In this document: one piece after another, positions 20,126-31,744 of the stretch
Layout: every line of letters begins with the position of its first letter
How positions within the stretch are numbered: position 1 is the stretch's first letter
NCBI GenBank assembly: GCA_028386065.3
Contig: JAKUCV010000159.1
Location: 47,420 to 111,419 of the forward strand
Length of the DNA: 64,000 bases
Source: Turnera subulata
Taxonomy: Eukaryota > Streptophyta > Magnoliopsida > Malpighiales > Passifloraceae
Direction of reading: 5' to 3'
Translations under genes and position numbers: made by a program
Notes under the pieces: generated by a model
What the model saw: the letters and a program-made list of their open reading frames with translations, nothing else
Told to the model about the DNA's origin: nothing
Database searches by the model: none

Positions 20126-21727
20126 TGTTAGAACAATAGCCCTTCGCTAGAGGGGGGGTGAATAGCGATAATCGAATAAAACGAAATAAGCAGGAATTGA
20201 AATGCGGAATTGAAAGAATGAAGGACAAAAGCAATTTATCCTGGTTCACACACACTCTACTAGTGTGGCTAATCCAGCCCTTCAAGTCTCACTTGAAGAT
20301 TTCACTATCTACGTTAAGCTTACGGGTGCTTAACAAACCGTTTACAACCTAGGAATTCTAGTCACAAGAATCCTAAACCTGAATGTTCAAGTCACATGAA
20401 CTTCAGCTCTCTTGCTTGAAGATACCTCACTTCAAGACTTTTCACACAAGAAGATATACCCCTCTTCTTATAAATCTAACCAAGGGAATAACCTCCCTCA
20501 AGGTGTATAACAACACAATAATCACTCAAACAAGAGGTCTCTCTCAAAGAGTAGATGTGAGTGTACAAATGAAGCTCTAAAAGGCAACTCTCAAATCCTC
20601 AATAGGATATTGGCTCAATAATAATTTTGATGAATGTATGGAATGAATGCTTGAATGTTGAGAGTTGAAACAGAGCTAAAAATGCACAATTTATAGCTCT
20701 GAAAAGTTATAGAGCCGTTTTAAATCCACCCAAAAACAGTCTTAAACAAAACATAGTGGGTGCTAAAAAAGTTGTCTGCTACAACGGCAGAACATCGATG
20801 TTTTGCCTACCAACATCGATGTTTTAGCCAACAATTTTAAATTATAGTTCCAACGGCTAGTAGAACATCGATGTTGCATAAGAGAACATCGATGTTTTCA
20901 TACTCAACATCGATGTTCTCCAATTCAACATCGATGTTTTTTAGCTTCGCAAAAATATGATGAAAAAGGGTTTATGCATGAACATCGATGTTGGAAAATG
21001 AAACATCGATGTTTTTTTGGCTTCGGCAAAATTCATTTTGAAATCAATTATCAGAACATCGATGTTGTCAATAGAACATCGATGTTTTTCCGCTTCTGCC
21101 AAATTTTGGAAAACCTTGAAGAAATCACAACATCGATGTTTTAATGACAACATCGATGTTTTGACCAACGGTCACAAGAACATCGATGTTTTATTATCCA
21201 ACATCGATGTTTTGGAGCTACTGCCAAAAAAGATTAAAAATCAATATGAAGAACATCGATGTCTCAAATCACAACATCGATGTTTTGATCGGGCAGACCA
21301 TTTTTAAGTGCAACGGTCATGAGAACATCGATGTTTGGGATGCCAACATCGATGTTCAGACCTTACTGCCTGTTTTGGAAGAAGTTTTTAAGGCAGCAAC
21401 ATCGATGTCTAAACTTACTACATTGATGTTCATTATTTGAAAACACATTTTGTGATTGAAATGATGCTATGAAATGCATGAGTAAAACTTGTTTTATTTT
21501 GAGCCAATGCATAGGAGAAGTTGAGTGTTTTACCTTGTACAAAGGAGTCCTAACTTCTCTTGCTCTTTTTGCACTTTAACTCTTGATCATATCTTCACTT
21601 GAGTTCTTGATCACTTTGGTTGAGCACTTGTTTGCTTGATTTCTTTTTGCTTCATCATTGTTATGATCTTGGTTTGTCATTTATCAAAACCTGTAATGAA
21701 TGAACCATAAAGACATAGGTTCTAACA
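20126..21727 (-). repeat. 5' LTR of the Copia element
   Basis: 1602 bp, the partner of 16158-17760, followed by TATGT at 21728. It carries its own copy of the palindrome array. Confidence 0.95.
20791..21430. repeat. Palindrome AACATCGATGTT array, second LTR copy
   Basis: The same number, order and 20-21 bp pair spacing as in the partner LTR. The last copy is degraded to ACATTGATGTT. Confidence 0.95.
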
Positions 21728-21732
21728 TATGT

Positions 21733-22120
21733 TATATGCTACAGATACTTAAAGCAATGGAAATCACACCGCTTAGTGCAATCCAGCCTTTTCAGCAGGT
21801 GGCTAAAATTCAAGTTCGCCTATGCCGCATTTGGAGAACAAATGACCAAAATGATGAGAATGAAGTCAAAAGTATTGATTTTGTAATAGTTGATGTGCAG
21901 GTAATAATTACATTGATCCATGCACTCTGTCCTAATTTTTACATCAGAATAATTCTAATTTAGTAGCACCTGATATATTTTTGTAATATATCTTTCTAAG
22001 GGTACTAGCATCCATGCTATGATAGAACCAAGGATTGAATCTCTTTTTATGCCTAAACTAATTCCTGGCACAATCTATGAAATTCAAGAGATAGTTGCTG
22101 TCCGTAATCGCAAATTTATT
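21733..22120 (+). pseudogene. Helitron RPA-like OB-fold protein fragment
   Basis: Two exon-like pieces flank an intron-like GT...AG. The first (about 21751-21900) reads PFQQVAKIQVRLCRIWRTND ... SIDFVIVDVQ. The second (about 21997-22115) reads GTSIHAMIEPRIE ... PGTIYEIQEIVAVRN. Both match the N-terminal OB-fold pattern of replication protein A subunit 1, which plant Helitrons often carry next to the helicase and which is thought to protect single-stranded intermediates. An acceptor-like CTACAG precedes the first piece. Only the first OB fold is represented. Confidence 0.75.
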
Positions 22121-22150
22121 ATATTTGTTAAATATGTAATTTATTTCATA

Positions 22151-22182
22151 TAACCCGCAGCAACGCGCGGGTAACAAGCTAG
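22151..22182 (+). other. Helitron 3' terminus: hairpin plus CTAG
   Basis: ACCCGC and GCGGGT arms (22153-22172) form a GC-rich stem, followed by AACAAG and CTAG ending at 22182, then T at 22183. A short hairpin about 10 bp before CTRR with insertion before a T is the established Helitron 3' signature. Confidence 0.9.
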
Positions 22183-22746
22183 TTCAGGTCTTGAAATAGT
22201 TCGTAATTACCGCACAGCGTTGCACTGTCTTTTGTTTAGCATACACTGCTGGAAATTAAATCTATTGTGATATTTGTACGCTACATTGCGTTCAATACTC
22301 TCTATTCTAAATTATCTCTTTTTGTTGGGGAAAAAAACACACATACATTATTGTCTCTGGCCCATTCAACCTGTAACTATATATGCAGGCTGCAGCTCAT
22401 GGTCTTCATTTTTTATCTTTTTTTTGGAGGCCTTCCGTAATAGGGACCCTGCACTCCCACGAATCCACGCCTCTGAACCATGAACATATTGGAAGACTTG
22501 GCCCAATTCTTGCGAGTTTTCCCTCCAACTCCTGAGACGATTTTTTTTTTTTTTTTTTATGAAACTCCCGGGTCGAAATTTAGTCAACAAAAATCAGGCA
22601 TATAAAAATGGTGAAAAAATCCTTCATTAGAAGACTTAACCACCATAGGCCGAAGTAAACAAAATAAATGTTTATATCCAATATCGTTCACAAATTAAAT
22701 CTTACAATTGCCATCGCCAACCATGTAGTAGTATCACTCTTAAATT
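22183..22746. other. No gene seen
   Basis: AT-rich flank of the Helitron with a poly-T run at about 22540-22558. No supportable coding, RNA or repeat structure was recognised. Confidence 0.4.
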
Positions 22747-22990
22747 TCATCCAAAAAGTAATGGAGTTGATCCATACATTGATTGGGATTGAAAGATTTG
22801 TGTAATTTTCTGGAATTTCGTTGTAAAAAAACCTTGCTCATCATAATCCAATTTGCTCGCAATTGGAAAGAAATAAGGGGTCAGGTAACCCACTTTTCCA
22901 CAATACGCAGTATCTTCCTGGAAGACCTCCAATTGGAGTGGGTCTTGTCTTGGATATAGCGGAGGATGGGGTAATTTTTGTGGTCGGCCT
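22747..22990 (-). pseudogene. Unrecognised coding fragment
   Basis: A minus-strand frame of about 80 codons without an obvious start ends in a stop at 22747. It has protein-like composition (DTAYCGKVGYLTPYFFPI, then DYDEQGFFTTKF) and looks like the C-terminal exon of some protein. I do not recognise the family. It could be a captured or relic exon, and there is no partner exon nearby. Confidence 0.25.
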
Positions 22991-23595
22991 TTAAAGTGGT
23001 CAACTTATATAGGAAGACAAGGATAATCGGTCTTAGTCTTCTCCAGCTGCCCACTTAGAAAAACTCCTTGTTGGAACACACATCTGTCATAATTATGTGT
23101 GGGATTCGAATCGAATAGGAGAGGAGGCAAGCAGGCCCAGGCCTCGCCTAAGATTTTTATCTTATAGTATATAGGGTTATAAAATCGTCAATTTCCCATC
23201 CAAGTAAATCAATTTGGTCCAATTTACACTCCAAGTTATCCAATTTTGTTCAAATTATCTCCAAGTCAAAATTGGAGTATTTTTTGGCCCAATTGGCACA
23301 TGCCCACCATTGACGTATATGCCAAGTGGCGAATATGGATGATCCATGTGGCGAAAGTGTCTAGCTGGATATTTTTTTAATAAAAAAATATTTTAATGGC
23401 AAAAGTCCAATGAAGACTAATAGGAAAAAAGTAAAAAAATATTTTAATAACCAAATAAATCATTGTATCCTAATTAATTTAATACTAGGATAAACAAATT
23501 AATTTAACTAAAAATATTATTTATTTGTCATATTTTCTTAAATATAAAAAAAATAAATAATAAAGTTTTTTAAAAATATGTATGATAATAGTTAA
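22991..23595. other. No gene; low-complexity repeat-like DNA
   Basis: A stretch at about 23170-23400 (repeated CCAATTT/CTCCAAGT phrases, then a CCATGTGGCGAA segment) resembles a degraded DNA-transposon end. It is followed by AT-rich sequence up to the LTR at 23596. No coding frame is supported. Confidence 0.35.
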
Positions 23596-24289
23596 TGAAA
23601 CGCCCCGACTTCTATTTACCCAACAAACAGTAATTACTGAGAATCGACACGTGGCACAAGCAGGGTAAATAATAGAAAATCGGCCCGTTGGCCTAATATC
23701 ATAAACACGTCACCCGATCTGGGAGACATAAATAATAGCACAGCAGAAGCAATTATTTTCTCAATGACACCATATGCAATACTTGATGCAAACTAATGGA
23801 TCCGAGTCCTGACCAAGAGTACGTTGCAGCTGCCGAAATGCATTTCTGATCTATGACCTGCCAACCTGCAAGGACTGTGTGAGGGGTGAGGCCAACTACT
23901 ATCTCACCAATAAACAAATAAAACTACAGTATACAAGCAACTGTAAAAACACCAAGCATCAATTTAGGAAAAACATCAGGGTAACTGAAAGGAATTAGTA
24001 AGAGCACAATACCCAAACATCACACATTAGGACATTACACCGTAACAACAGCCAACAAGATGGAAAAGCGTTACCCAAAATCATGTCATCACAAGTAACA
24101 TCGATAACAAACGATGTGACTCCACAAATACATTCCTGACCGGGAAATACCAACTGACCTCTTAATACCAAACTTTCTAAGATAGACTTAAGAAATTTTA
24201 TTAATAATTTATTAGGGCCCTGTCACGAGTCAGATGTTGGTCGTGTCGCGATAGCCAAGCTAGCTAGCCCGTGGATCCCACACTGGTAC

Positions 24290-24985
24290 TGTGAACACCC
24301 AACCACGGATATTCTTCTAATTTAGATTTAAGTATGCTTAAACCATGAGATTGACAAGATGATTTGGTCTTTGGCTAAAGCACATTTAGAATTTATTTTA
24401 TTAGAATTTACATATTTTATAACTTGGGCATTTGTATGTGTTTAAGTCTTAGGATTAATGAGATGATTTAATCCTAGGGTGAAAATATATATTAAGGTCT
24501 AATTTAAATAAAGTATGTTATTTTATTTATCTGGGTCTTTTATTTATTTTTAGGGCAATTATATTGAGATGATTTATTTTTAGTTTAGGAATAAATTTAG
24601 AGGCCTAGGTTAATAAAGCATGGATCTCCAGAGTTTATTGGCCCAAAAACACATTTCTTGCAGACTAGTCTTAGCTCTGATTTTCATGAAAAATCAGAAT
24701 TAAATTACCTTTTTATGGTAAATGTGTTTTTGGTATGAAATTGCATGAAATGAGAGGTGAATGTGTATCAATCATACTTGGAAGGTTTAGGAGGAGTAAT
24801 AATTAAGAAAAAGGGATATTCTGGGTTGATTAGAGGTTAATTACCCGGTTAAATCAAGTCAGGGCAGAATTAGGGGAGATTGGGGCTAAAAAAGGGAAGA
24901 ACGCATGATACCCGGAAGGCCGGGCAGTCATCTCGGGTGGACCGCCAGGCCTGGGAGGTCATGCATGGAGACAACAACAACAATA
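24290..24985. repeat. Probable LTR fragment inserted in the decayed LTR
   Basis: It begins TGTGAACACCCAA, the same start as the solo LTR at 39558, and interrupts the Gypsy-type LTR right after its GGGCCC block. Beyond the first 13 bases no similarity to the 39558 LTR is evident, and the right boundary is a guess. Confidence 0.3.
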
Positions 24986-25685
24986 ACTTCCAGTACTCGA
25001 CTCATACAGACAACAACAACAACAATAACTTCAACATTTCCAATAATGCCACAACATCAATAACAACAACAGATAGCATATTCACATCAAACCATTCAAA
25101 GCCATAATAGTAGTATCATACCAGCAAATACAAAACACATTGAACAACCGGCAACTTGGGCCAGTCCATATTAATTATCGGGCCATGCACGGTTCCAGCT
25201 CAGCCCACTGCCCAGACCAAGACCAAAGAATAACCCAAGCCTTGGTCCACGCAGCAGGCCCAGCAAGGAAATTGGCCCAACTAGGACTATCTTCAACCTC
25301 CAGTGGGTCGAGTTCCGGTCACTCACCTTGACGCGACTTGGCACTGGTTTGGTAGCAGCACGGCGCAGAGTGAGGTGGTTGTAGGTGTGGGTCCGTCGAT
25401 GCGAGGACGACGTAATGCGTAGACGGAGGCGGCGACGTCGCTGCTGCACGTGGTGTCGCGTGGCAGTGGAAACGCGACCCGGACTTGGTGCAGCTTGGTT
25501 CGGTTGGCGTTGTAGCTATGACGACGAGATTGGCAGGCAGCTCTGCGTACGGTGGCTACTGTGTGAGGCGGAGAAGGGAAGGGAAGGACGAGGTGGCGGT
25601 GCTGGTGGTCTCGTGTAAGTAACCGGGTATGCAAACAAAGAAACAATATGCGCATCGGAAAACCCCAGAACTATTGGAGGATCCA

Positions 25686-27871
25686 TGTGAAACTGGGTAA
25701 ACCGAATAACAAAATTTCGTACCTGGTTTGGTCAAGATCTTTCACTCAACTGATGATACGAATCAGCAAGAACTGGACAGAAATCCGACTCCTCTACGGT
25801 ATCCACACGAATGGTTGATGACTGCTAGCAACCATCTCATGATCACTAACTTGAGCACTCTCGAACCGCAGTGCTAGCTGCAGAATTTCCGAGAGCAAGA
25901 GAGCCTAGAGTGTTTTTCTCACAACTCTTGTGTATGTGTTTGTGTGTTGAGCTCTCCTCTAATCTGCTCATACTTCACACTCTTATATATATCACATACA
26001 TGTTTACATGTTAGTCAATATAGAAAATGGCCAACCAATCATACATACATCTTATCATGCATAATTGTGTTTTCCATTATCTATACTTTAGTCACAATCA
26101 TCAACATGATCATGTCTCCACTAACTCAATTATATATATCAACATATATATAAAACAACATATCCTTTCATGCCTTTGGAAAAATAATTCAGGTTCAATA
26201 ATTCTGGTAACTATTGAACCGGACCAACCCAAACGACCCAGTCCAACCATGGTCCAACCACTAGCTCAATAACCTGATCGAACCATGGTTTAACCACTAG
26301 CTCGAATCAACAGTTCGAGTTGACCGGGTCCGGGTAGGGTCTTGGTATGGATACGGGTCTAGGTTCTACCCTACCCGTTAGACCCTATCCATTATAATAT
26401 TCTAAAATCTATAACCGTATTATAAAAATCAACTTGAGTCTCTTTCTTTTGTTTCTTTAATTCTTTTCCACTAATGTCCTCTTCTTTTCTTATTGAAATT
26501 TCGTTCACCTCCTCTTATGTCTATTTTAATTTTGTGCTTTACAACCCTAAACTAATATTATGTTATTACAATTTTTCTTTGTCTTAAAAGTAATATTAAT
26601 TTATAATTATCCTACAATTGTTTATGATTATAATATGGAAGAAGAAAATAAGCATTCAATATTAATTTATATTTTTAACTTATTATAAGATTTTTATTTT
26701 TATATTATTTAATAATATTAAATTTTTTAGAAAAATATGTTGATCTTGGTAGAGAAGAGGATGGAGATTAAGAAATAAAGATTGTTTGGATTTTAAGTTG
26801 AGAAAAGTTACATGCTACTTCAAATTTCTGGACTTCTTGTTATTTTTAAAATTTTTATGCTTGAACTTGGAACATATTTCATAAATGCTAATTTAATAAC
26901 TGTAAGATTTTTTAAAAAATTAGAACTTGATTTTTACTTAGCGGGTATAGCGGATATACCCTTACCCAGACCCGTATTACCCGTTGGGCAAAAAAATTAA
27001 ACTTTACCCTACCCGGTTCATAATTAGTCCATTCTTACCCTACCCGGTTTGATTAAGGGTTTGGGTCTGGATCTTGCTTACCCTACCCGACCCTATCCGA
27101 TTGCCATCCCTACTAGCAACACATCATTGCTACCCAAGTGACCAGATCAGTACTGATTCATTATGCCTCGAAAAATGTCATTATCCTTTCGTCACATTAT
27201 CAAGATTAAACACGAGGCATGGAATGTGTCATTCTCGTATATGTTTAATCTAAGTTTTCTTGATCTCTGACTTAACTGTGTAAAATAAATACAAATGATA
27301 TCCCCATATCATTTGATCTGAGCATGGCCATGCATTTACAGTTCAACTCTATCAAGAGGCCCAACTGATAATATACCCGTTATGAGGGTTGGACCAATTC
27401 CATCTTGATCATACAAAACTCACTACACATTATATCATGTACCCAGTGATTACTCTAAAGTTCACTCATTTACGAATGACCAATAGTAATATCAAAGTAT
27501 ATGACTCACATGTTGGGAACCTTGATGATCTCAGGTCTAAGGATAATACATATAAGAACCACTAATGACAACATATACATAACAGTCCATGTAGTGTTCT
27601 TATGTCGGGTCAGTCCAGACCACAAGTTCTCTAACTTATACCCGTATGTAGAATTCATATCTCATATAATTCTCAACATACGCTAGTCTTAATTTATTAT
27701 TACAACCCATCCATAATAATAATCGACTAGGGACAATTCAAGAATATAAAATATTCTTAGGTTATAAATATGTGCAAGCGTTTATCACTGATAAACATAT
27801 TTATTGGAATAAAACGTTAATAAATATACATGACTATATAATCATTCAATGATTGGGTTTTGGGCATTACA
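25686..27871 (-). repeat. Copia-like LTR, itself interrupted
   Basis: On the minus strand it starts TGTAATGCCCAAAACCC at 27871. Further on are TATA-rich sequence (about 25985), a CACAAGAGTTGTGAG leader-like region and a tail near 25686, the general layout of a Copia LTR. A T/A-rich insert with CCCTACCC ends (about 26300-27111) splits it. I found no matching TSD, so the left boundary is uncertain. Confidence 0.4.
26300..27111. mobile_element. Possible non-autonomous DNA transposon with GGGTAGGG/CCCTACCC ends
   Basis: The right end reads on the minus strand TAGGGATGGCAATCGGATAGGG, a start seen in some plant hAT-like elements. The left end has GGGTCCGGGTAGGGTC. ACTAGC occurs just outside both ends (26294 and 27111). 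The termini are only loosely inverted. Confidence 0.3.
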
Positions 27872-28541
27872 CTAACATCTCGGTGGTGATGCGTGCAGTG
27901 TTGGTGGTGCATGCGTGAAGGTAGGAGGAAGAAGAAGAAAAAGATGAAAAGGGGTGTATACCAAACAGCAGCGTTTGGCTTGTGTGGGTTGTGTGTGTTG
28001 TTTTGTTTTTTTTTTTTAATAATAATAATATATATTGTATGGAGGAAACTAGGCAGTATACTGGGTGTAGGAAAAAGGGTTGGGAATGAAGGTTGGTATG
28101 GGTTCTTGTTTTTGCAGGAGATGAAAGAAAGATAAGGGTCTTTTTATATGCGGGAAAAGTTGAAGTGTAAAGAAGAAGAATTTCTTCCTTACCGGGGAAG
28201 AACCAAGAAAAAATCGGGGTGCAGCTTATAGAAGAAGAAGAAGATACGAGGGTGGCATACTCAAGCGGGTATTGTCCGGACCAGCAAATAAATACCCACT
28301 TTACTTTATTTTTGGTCCGTTCTTTTGAGGTTAAACCTGACTTTTTTTAAGATTCTTGGACCCGAAAAATACCAACTCTTGTCCGTAAAATCCGTAGAAA
28401 AATCTAGAACGTGGGACAAGAGTCGGTTTTGGAATCCGATGCATAATTTACCTTGAAATAATTACCCAAGATTAATTTTATATGGTAAATTACTGTATAA
28501 AACCTTTTACAGTTCCGATAAAAAGTAAAATTTCACTTACA

Positions 28542-28921
28542 AACCTGATACCCAATTTGAATATTTTGAAATGACACATGGGGCATAAAGGTAGTTGTAC
28601 CCATGAAATATACACTATATACTGCACATAATAGTTTAGAGAAACTAATAACTGGTGATTGAAGAACAAAATATTTGATGATTGAAAAGGCCATTGGCAA
28701 ATATATCATTGGGCATCAAAACATTGTGATCAATCAATGAGAAGGTTCTATCCAGTTAAAATTGAAAGCTGAGAGTCCTATCCAAAAAGTATTTCAATTG
28801 CATATTTGTTCTACAAAAGAAATTTATTTTCTAGAAACAAGAAAACAATTCAACGGCCTCATCTCATTCAATCAGCTTTTGAGTTCGATCAAGTAAAGCC
28901 ACCAATCAACGTTTCCAAGAA
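28542..28921. other. No gene seen
   Basis: AT-rich spacer between the decayed LTR and the Mutator-like element. The last ten bases are the target-site duplication TTTCCAAGAA (28912-28921). Confidence 0.4.
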
Positions 28922-29265
28922 GGGTTAAGCACCTTTTTGGTACCTCAGGTTTTGCATTTGTCTCGTTTCTATACCCAGGAGTTTTTGTGTCCCTTTTCTA
29001 TACCCGAGTTTAAAATTTCGTCCCTTTTATATACCTCGGGCAGCCCGGGCAATGACGTGGACATCTGTCTGGGTTCACTTGACACGTGTCGCGGTCTTAT
29101 TGGAGCCACGTAGAAAAAATTGTATGACCTACCATTTTACTAGATTTTTGTATTTTTGAAATTACTAAATTTTTTTTCGATTTTTAATTCATATACCGGA
29201 TTGGTTGACCCGATTTTTGTCCCGATTCAACCAATTCGATTTGAGTTGATTCCAAAAAATGATAT
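28922..29265 (+). repeat. Outer MULE TIR, left
   Basis: It pairs with 31745-32088 in inverted orientation. Shared landmarks are GGTACC near the tip, GCCCGGGC (about 29046), CACGTGTC (about 29090) and CTACGTGG or its complement. Confidence 0.9.
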
Positions 29266-29305
29266 CTCCTCTTTTGTCTTTCCCTTAACTTGGGTTCCCT
29301 ACATC

Positions 29306-30786
29306 GGTTAAAAGACTCAGTGTATCCTTTCACTTTTTTGATTTCAATGTTTGTGTCCCTCTTCTTTTTATTTCAAATATTATATCCCCAAACCTGTTGG
29401 AAATATAACAATGTTGTCCAAAATACCTCCAATTGTCGGTTGTCCAATCACAGCCTGCCATGTGTCTTGGGAGACCGGGCCCGGCGTCCAAGTGGAAAAT
29501 ATTTTAATTCCCTGCCCCTTTATTTTCCAGAAAATCGGGTTTTCCAAAAAAAGAGGAACAGGGAAATAAAAAATATTTTTTTATTAGTGGGGAGTTAGTG
29601 CTCTATGGGCCCTATCAGCCTACTCTTCGCCACCAACCCATCTTTCCTCGACTGCGACTCAATCCTCTGCCGCTCCTCCTCCCGCCTCGTCGACGCGACG
29701 AGGACCCCGTAGAAATCCCTATTCCGGCACTGCAACAGCGACTCCCTGTCCTTCAACGGCCGCTCCCCAGCCCGGATCAAGGCTAAGTAATCCACCTCGG
29801 CTCCATCCCCAACCACCACATCCTCTGAAACGGGAGCAGCAGCAGCGGCGGAGGCGAAGTTGTTACCGTCGAGGGAGGGGGCGAGGGGGGATTAGGGTTT
29901 AGGTGGAGTTGGGACTGGGGAAGAGGGAAGACGATGGAGGCGGAGGAGGAGAGCTTGCGGCGGTGAGGTAATCGAGGAGGGGTTTCCGGTCGACGAAGGT
30001 GATGGTGGGGATGGAGTGGGCGAGGGCGGATCGGATGTAGTCGGTGTGCTTGAGCTTGGCGTTCTGGATGTAGAAGAGGAGGGTCTCCAGGGTGTAGTAG
30101 CTGCCCTGCTTTGACCGGTAGGCGGTCTTGACGGAGCAAGGGAAGGTGTACTCGTTGCCGAACCGGAACTCGCCGTTGACCTGGACGATCTTGTCTAGTT
30201 CTTCTCGGATCGTGTAGTCGCGGAGGGCGTAGAGAGGATCCATTGAGGGTTTGTCTTTTTTGTCTCTGTCTCTCTTTGTTGTTGTGTTTGGTCCTAAAGG
30301 GTTTAGGATTTGATTGTGTTTTTATTTTAAGGGTAGAGCATGAGAGGGGCGGTGGAAACTGCGGCGAACTGTATCCACCATGCGCCGTCGGCGATGTACT
30401 TGCTAACGGGTGGAGTGGGGGGATTTTTTAGTGTGTATATTTTTTTTATTGGATGAATTCTTCAGGGAGTAATAAATTATTAAATATAGTGTACTATTTT
30501 CTTAAATTTTGAAAATGTTTATGTTACTTAGAATAATTTACTACTAATTTAATAGTTAATAAAAATTTTAAAAACAACTAGCACAGTACCCTAGATTCTA
30601 CCTGGACACTGGGCCCGATCTTCCAAGACACGTGACGGGCTGTGATTGGACAACCGACAATTGGAGGGATTTTGGACGACATTGTTCTATTTCAACAGGT
30701 TTAGGGATATAACGTCTGAAATAAAAGGAAGAGGGACACAAACATTAAAATCGGAAAAGTGAAAGGACACATTGCATCTTTTAACC
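29306..30786. mobile_element. Pack-MULE carrying a CDC73 fragment
   Basis: TIRs of about 200 bp (GGTTAAAAGA at 29306, matching TCTTTTAACC at 30786) flank a captured host-gene piece. The 10-bp duplication TCCCTACATC lies at 29296-29305 and 30787-30796, inside the outer MULE, so this insertion is the younger one. No transposase is present, so it depends on trans-acting MULE transposase. Confidence 0.93.
29595..30243 (-). pseudogene. CDC73: CDC73 (parafibromin homologue) 5' fragment captured by the Pack-MULE
   Basis: CDC73 is a subunit of the nuclear Paf1 complex, which acts on transcription elongation and histone marks. The minus strand starts ATG at 30243 with MDPLYALRDYTIREELDKI and continues through FRFGNEYTFPCSVKTAYRSK, YTLETLLFYI and DRKPLLDYLT, the conserved N-terminus of plant CDC73. 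After a proline/serine stretch, a stop (29899) and a one-base frame change, the homology resumes at 29819 (LALIRAGERPLKDRESLL, REEERQRIES) and ends at about 29595. About the first 165 of some 400 residues are present, plus sequence upstream of the ATG that may be the donor's 5' UTR or promoter. It cannot make full-length CDC73. A truncated N-terminal peptide of 114 aa is possible. Confidence 0.9.
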
Positions 30787-30796
30787 TCCCTACATC

Positions 30797-31744
30797 TCTT
30801 TCCCTCCTCTCTCTTCTAATCGAGTTCAATCAGATTAAAGATACCCACATTTATTTGTTCTCATTACTTCTGGATAATTCAAATGGTACTAACAAATTCA
30901 ATTTATGCATAGCCTCATTTGCTGACTCATGGTTGCTCTTAATGATAATACGACGAATTTCTTTCCCATCACAAACCCAGAAACTCAAATGAGCAACAAA
31001 CTCAGAAACTCAAGTGAGCAAGGAAGGGTATAAGGAAACCAGTATCAAATATTAGTGACTTCGTAACATTAAAAAGATTGAAACTATCATCAAGCATATT
31101 TATCCAAATTCAAGATATCTCTTTGACCAAGGGAGAAAACAAGCATTAAAAAAGATCGAATCTTTAAATTAGTTTTTTTTAAAAAAAATACTAATGGCAA
31201 ATTCAATTTTGATACAAATTGGATGGAAAAGTATGAATACAACCAGTAATTGGTGTAAGATTGATTTGAAATTGATATTCCTACAATAAAGCTTGCTGAA
31301 CACGTGGAGGGCGGTGATAACAGAGACGACGGTGGGAGATCTACAGGCGGGGTGCTTCGGTGTACAAGCAAGGCATTCCCGACCCCTTCACCTCTACTCG
31401 CGCCTCCACCACCTACAAGCATGGCTGCGGTGGATCTGGGTGGCCATGATGTTCGGGTGGGATTGAGAAGTGCAAGTGGGCACTCTCCCATGCCTCCCAA
31501 ACTCAGGTTTTTGACTCTTTTATTTTTTTGGGTTCTGAACATTGAGAAGAAAAAAGGTAAAAGATGTGGGGGGAAGATGAAGATGGAGAGAGGAGAAAGT
31601 GAAGGAAGAAGCGGCGGCGGTGTGGTGATAGTTAGGTTAAAACATTTTTTTAGTTTTTAGAATGAAGGATCTTTTATTTTCTTGTTTTTTTATGTTTTTT
31701 TTTCTCATTGACTCTGTTAAATTAATATACGGAAAGTGAACCAC
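30797..31744. other. Internal DNA of outer MULE, partly GC-rich
   Basis: Mostly AT-rich, with an abrupt GC-rich island at about 31300-31520 containing open frames on both strands. None matches a family I know. By analogy with the inner element the island could be captured exon sequence, but this is inference from composition only. Confidence 0.35.

Larger units (their letters stand above)
16158..21727 (-). mobile_element. Gag-only Copia retrotransposon (Sirevirus-like), complete with TSD
   Basis: Two nearly identical LTRs of about 1.6 kb (TGTTAGAACA...GGTTCTAACA on the + strand) flank a 2365-bp internal region. In element order: primer-binding site (20123-20112), a 595-codon gag (20070-18283), a protease stub, then repeated polypurine tracts up to 17761. 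RT, RNase H and integrase are absent. TSD TATGT is perfect. Several tandem polypurine tracts and palindrome-rich LTRs are features described for Sireviruses. Gag-only LTR elements are known in plants as TR-GAG. Intact gag, perfect TSD and near-identical LTRs suggest recent movement using proteins supplied in trans. Confidence 0.9.
1..22182 (+). mobile_element. Degenerate Helitron, 5' end outside window, split by three LTR insertions
   Basis: Four coding remnants on the + strand belong to one Helitron: an N-terminal basic segment (1340-1709), a cysteine-rich and Helitron_like_N segment (9371-10424), the Rep domain plus the start of a PIF1-type helicase (13817-16027), and an RPA-like OB-fold segment (21733-22120). 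The 3' terminus is a GC hairpin followed by CTAG and a T at 22183, the classical Helitron end. LTR elements with exact 5-bp duplications fill the gaps between segments. No 5' TC terminus was found, so it probably lies upstream of base 1. The helicase core is missing, so this copy is not autonomous. Confidence 0.88.
23596..28541 (-). repeat. Decayed Gypsy-type solo LTR with nested insertions
   Basis: It starts TGAAACGCCCCGAC at 23596 and ends with the TTTTTCACTTACA-type terminus near 28541. It shares with the other long LTRs the hairpin GGTGAG...CTCACC (23885-23908), GGGCCC near 24210, a donor-like GTGAGT at 25326-25321 after a GC-rich block, and the terminal segment 28260-28541. Interrupting DNA lies at about 24290-24985 and 25686-27871. 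The flanking five bases (GTTAA and AACCT) do not match, so its ends or a TSD have decayed. Confidence 0.65.
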
